Positions 61,380 to 64,000 of a stretch of DNA of 64,000 nucleotides are shown piece by piece; the first letter of the stretch is position 1, and every line of letters starts with the position of its first letter. The translations under genes and the position numbers were made by a program. Source of the DNA: Variovorax boronicumulans (GTDB lineage: Bacteria > Pseudomonadota > Gammaproteobacteria > Burkholderiales > Burkholderiaceae_C); assembly GCF_019352895.1 (NCBI RefSeq), contig NZ_JAAAFX010000009.1, positions 186,001 to 250,000 on the forward strand, given 5' to 3'. The notes beneath the pieces were generated by a model. It did no database searches, was not told the DNA's origin, and was given only the letters and a program-made list of their open reading frames with translations.

Positions 61380-62381
61380 TTGAGAAAAACCGCCAGCCTG
61401 ATGGCCGTCGCCGTCCTGTCCACCCTGTTGACCCTGCCGGCGTTCGCGCAGCAGGAGCGCGTGATCCGCTTCGGCCACCTCAACAACGCCGATCACCCGG
61501 TGAGCTTCGGCGTGAAGCGCTTCGCCGAAATCCTGGCCACGAAGAGCGGCGGCAAGATGAAGGTGCTGGAGTTCCCGGCCTCGCAGCTCGGCAACGAGAT
61601 GCAGCAGCAGTCCGCGCTGCAGGGCGGCGTGCAGCAGATGTCCGCGCCCGCGACGACCTCGCTGGCGGGCATCGTCAAGGAGTTCGGCCTGGTCGACTTC
61701 CCGTTCGCGGTGAGCACCTTCGCGCAGGCCGATGCGCTGCTCGACGGCCCGCTCGGGCAGGCACTGATCGCGAAGCTGCCGGAGAAGGGCCTGGTCGCGC
61801 TGGGCTACTGGGACCTGGGCTTTCGCAACGTCACCAACAGCAAGCGCGCGATCACCAGGCCCGAGGACCTCGACGGCCTGAAGATCCGCGTGATCCCCAA
61901 CCCGGTGTTCCTCGAGACCTTCAAGGCCTTCAAGGCGAACCCGGTGCCGATGCCCTTCGCCGAGCTCTATGGCGCGCTCGAAGCCAAGGCGGTCGACGGC
62001 CAGGAGAACCCGTACGCGGTGATCCTCTCGAACAAGTTCTTCGAAGTGCAGAAGTTCGTGAGCGCCACCAACCATGTGTACGCCGCGAACATCGTGCTGG
62101 TGAGCAAGAAGTTCTGGGACTCGCTCACGCCCCCGGAGCAGAAGATGATGAACGAGGCGGCCGACGAGGCCCGCGGCTATCAGCGGCAGGTCAGCCGTGC
62201 CGCGGCGCAGCGCGCGGTGGGCGATCTTCAGGCCAAGGGCCTGCAGTACAACGAGCTGGCACCGGCCGAGCAGGCGCGCATGCGCCAGATCGCCAAGCCC
62301 GTGATCGACAAGTTCGCCGCCAGCTACGACGCTTCGATCGTCAAGCTCTACAACGACGAGCTGGCGCGGATCCGCAAGTGA
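61380..62381 (+). CDS. TRAP transporter substrate-binding protein, DctP family
   Basis: A 333-residue periplasmic receptor. It starts with TTG, preceded by CAGGAGCAT. The Sec signal peptide ends at AFAQQ (about 22). The family marks are RFGHLNNADHPVSFGVK, EFPASQLGNE and the conserved Arg in RVIPNPVF near 172 that binds the carboxylate of the ligand. It starts a TRAP operon in which a dehydroquinase gene lies between the receptor and the membrane subunits. The ligand is likely a hydroxylated carboxylic acid. Confidence 0.9.
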   Translation: MRKTASLMAVAVLSTLLTLPAFAQQERVIRFGHLNNADHPVSFGVKRFAEILATKSGGKMKVLEFPASQLGNEMQQQSALQGGVQQMSAPATTSLAGIVKEFGLVDFPFAVSTFAQADALLDGPLGQALIAKLPEKGLVALGYWDLGFRNVTNSKRAITRPEDLDGLKIRVIPNPVFLETFKAFKANPVPMPFAELYGALEAKAVDGQENPYAVILSNKFFEVQKFVSATNHVYAANIVLVSKKFWDSLTPPEQKMMNEAADEARGYQRQVSRAAAQRAVGDLQAKGLQYNELAPAEQARMRQIAKPVIDKFAASYDASIVKLYNDELARIRK

Positions 62382-62401
62382 TGCCGATGCGAGACCAACC
62401 C

Positions 62402-62845
62402 ATGAAGATCCTCGTTCTCCACGGCCCCAACCTCAACCTCTTCGGCCGGCGCGAGCCGCACATCTATGGCCGCACGACGCTGGCCGAGATCAACGAGCGG
62501 CTCGCGCAGCTCGCGGCCGAACTGAAGGTCGAGCTGGCCATCCTGCAGTCCAACCATGAAGGTGCGCTGGTCGACTTCCTGCATGCGCACATCGACACGG
62601 CGCAGGGCGCGCTGGTCAATCCGGCCGGGCTCACGCAGCACGGCGTGCCGCTGCACGATGCGATCAAGGCGATGCCCTTTCCGACCATCGAGGTCCACAT
62701 GTCGAACATCGCGGCACGCGAGGCCTGGCGCGCGCATTCGATCATCTCGCCGGCGGTCAAGGCGACGATCCAGGGGCTCGGCCCGATCTCCTACCTGGCG
62801 GCGCTGCGCGCACTGGTGCAGACCGTGACCGAAGCCACGGCGTGA
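62402..62845 (+). CDS. aroQ: 3-dehydroquinate dehydratase, type II
   Basis: A 147-residue type II dehydroquinase, converting 3-dehydroquinate to 3-dehydroshikimate. It begins MKILVLHGPNLNLFGRREP (split LVLHGPNLN and GRREP, with the catalytic Arg), the catalytic Tyr is in IYGRTTL at about 25, NPAGLTQHG near 77 and the His-bearing EVHMSN near 102. An ATG at 62381 overlapping the TRAP receptor stop is an alternative start. Being inside a regulated transporter operon points to catabolism of quinate or shikimate-like compounds, not to aromatic amino-acid synthesis. Confidence 0.93.
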   Translation: MKILVLHGPNLNLFGRREPHIYGRTTLAEINERLAQLAAELKVELAILQSNHEGALVDFLHAHIDTAQGALVNPAGLTQHGVPLHDAIKAMPFPTIEVHMSNIAAREAWRAHSIISPAVKATIQGLGPISYLAALRALVQTVTEATA

Positions 62846-62864
62846 GCGGATCGAAGGGCACGAC

Positions 62865-63449
62865 ATGAACCGATGGGTCGATGGCGTCTGCAGGGGAATC
62901 GATGGACTCATCGCTCTCATGCTGGCGCTGATGGTGTTGCTGGTGTTCGGCAACGTGGTGCTGCGCTATGGCTTCAACTCCGGCATCACGGTGTCGGAGG
63001 AGCTGTCGCGCTGGCTGTTCATCTGGATGACTTTCCTGGGCGCGGTGGTCGCGCTCAAGGAGCACGGCCATCTGGGCGTGGACATGGTGGTGCAGAAGCT
63101 CCCGCCGCGCGGCAAGAAGATCTGCCTGGCGCTCGGGCATCTGGTGATGCTCTACATCGTCTGGCTGCTGTTCCAGGGCAGCGTGGCGCAGGCGCGCATC
63201 AACTGGGACGTGACGGCACCCACCACCGGTGCGCCGATGGCCATCGTCTACGTCGCCAGCATCGTGTTCTCGGTGCTGGCCGCCATCGTCCTCGCGCTGG
63301 ACCTGTACCGGATGTTCACCGGCCAGCTCAGCGATGCCGAACTGGTCATGGTGCAGGAGTCGGAAGAGTCCGTGCAGCTGCAGCAGATCCTCGGCGAGGC
63401 CGCGCAGCCGGCCCCGCCCTCGGCCCCCCGTTCCGGACCCCGTTCATGA
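62865..63449 (+). CDS. TRAP transporter small permease, DctQ family
   Basis: A 194-residue inner-membrane protein with four predicted helices (about 12-35, 48-68, 87-107, 128-150). The segment RWLFIWMTFLGAVVALKEHGHLGVD (split WLFIWMTFLGA and HGHLGVD) is typical of DctQ. A Pro/Ser-rich cytoplasmic tail of about 25 residues is present. It overlaps the large permease gene by ATGA. Confidence 0.92.
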   Translation: MNRWVDGVCRGIDGLIALMLALMVLLVFGNVVLRYGFNSGITVSEELSRWLFIWMTFLGAVVALKEHGHLGVDMVVQKLPPRGKKICLALGHLVMLYIVWLLFQGSVAQARINWDVTAPTTGAPMAIVYVASIVFSVLAAIVLALDLYRMFTGQLSDAELVMVQESEESVQLQQILGEAAQPAPPSAPRSGPRS

Positions 63450-64000
63450 CCATCCTCGTTTTCGTCGGCGCGCTGCTTGCCGCCATGGCGCTCGGCATTC
63501 CGATCGCCTTCTCGCTCCTGGCCAGCGGCGTCGCGCTGATGTGGCACCTGGACCTGTTCGATGCGCAGATCCTGGCGCAGAACCTGATCGGCGGGGCCGA
63601 CAGTTTCCCGCTGCTGGCGGTGCCCTTCTTCATGCTGGCCGGCGAGATCATGAACGTCGGCGGGCTGTCCAAGCGCATCGTCGACTTCGCGCTGGCGCTG
63701 GTCGGGCACGTCAAGGGCGGGCTGGGCTACGTGACCATCATGGCGGGTTGCCTGTTGTCGGCGCTGTCGGGTTCGGCGGTGGCCGATGCCGCGGCGCTCA
63801 CGGCCTTGCTGCTGCCGATGATGGTGAAGGCCGGCCATGACAAGCCACGCGCGGCCGGCCTGATCGCGGCCACGGGCGTCATCGGCCCGGTGATCCCGCC
63901 CAGCATCGGCCTGGTGATCTTCGGCGTCGCGGCCAACGTGTCGATCTCGAAGCTGTTCCTCGCGGCCATCGTGCCGGGCCTGCTGCTTGGCGGCGCGCTG
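63446..64000 (+). CDS. TRAP transporter large permease, DctM family (5' part)
   Basis: The first 185 codons of a DctM-type permease; the frame runs off the right edge. FFMLAGEIMNVGGLSKRIVDFA near 65 (split FFMLAGEIMN and GGLSKRI), GCLLSALSGSAVADAAAL near 102 and GPVIPPSIGLVIFG near 145 are signature segments of this family of 12-helix sodium-coupled transporters. It completes a receptor-small-large transporter with the two genes before it. Confidence 0.92.
   Translation, partial: MTILVFVGALLAAMALGIPIAFSLLASGVALMWHLDLFDAQILAQNLIGGADSFPLLAVPFFMLAGEIMNVGGLSKRIVDFALALVGHVKGGLGYVTIMAGCLLSALSGSAVADAAALTALLLPMMVKAGHDKPRAAGLIAATGVIGPVIPPSIGLVIFGVAANVSISKLFLAAIVPGLLLGGAL

Overview
The window looks like chromosome of a high-GC betaproteobacterium of the family Comamonadaceae, most likely Variovorax or a close relative. 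The grounds are strong GC bias with GC-rich third positions, four Bug-type periplasmic receptors without their own permeases, a NitT/TauT ABC importer, a TRAP importer, many LysR and IclR regulators, the acnD/prpF version of the methylcitrate pathway, and a DUF2917 protein fragment at the left edge. This placement comes from gene content, not from a marker gene. I see no rRNA, tRNA, CRISPR array, insertion sequence or prophage gene.

Left part (1-12.3 kb): a DUF2917 fragment; a BLUF photoreceptor divergent from a Crp/Fnr regulator; a small lower-GC glycan island (Wzx-like flippase, family 2 glycosyltransferase, hexapeptide acyltransferase) directly before glmU; an Lrp-type regulator divergent from glmS; a benzaldehyde-dehydrogenase-like enzyme; and a DUF2325 protein divergent from a molybdopterin-binding protein, with a good Mo-box candidate between them.

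Middle part (12.2-31.2 kb): a long catabolic run under a LysR regulator. It holds an ABC importer, a crotonase, a thiolase-fold protein of Ltp2 aldolase type with a DUF35 partner, two CoA ligases, an aldehyde dehydrogenase, a tandem pair of acyl-CoA dehydrogenases, a nitronate-monooxygenase-like flavoprotein, a Bug receptor and a further acyl-CoA dehydrogenase. The layout resembles side-chain cleavage loci of steroid degraders. An IclR gene divergent from a flavin reductase and Bug pair follows.

Middle-right part (31.2-44 kb): a minus-strand operon with a thiamine-diphosphate enzyme, SDR, zinc alcohol dehydrogenase, VOC protein and Bug receptor; a second minus-strand operon with two [2Fe-2S] ferredoxins, a ferredoxin-reductase-like flavoprotein, an unknown 108-residue protein and an alpha/beta hydrolase; and, divergent from the latter, a heme-oxygenase-like diiron oxidase (HDO) carrying a full metal-ligand set. 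I consider this oxidase plus electron-transfer locus one of the two most novel systems here. A Bug/aldehyde dehydrogenase pair and a LysR gene follow.

Right part (45-64 kb): thioesterase-prpC-acnD-prpF-prpB-like operon; a MetR-type regulator; a CsgG-like lipoprotein; a two-component system; then a ThuA-like lipoprotein and a PQQ-propeller/cupredoxin-like lipoprotein, an IclR regulator, and a TRAP transporter operon containing a type II dehydroquinase. The same 15-bp site, TTTTCA-N3-TGGAAA, lies before the ThuA/PQQ pair and inside the TRAP promoter, which suggests one IclR regulon joining periplasmic oxidation, import and dehydroquinate processing. The last gene runs off the right edge.
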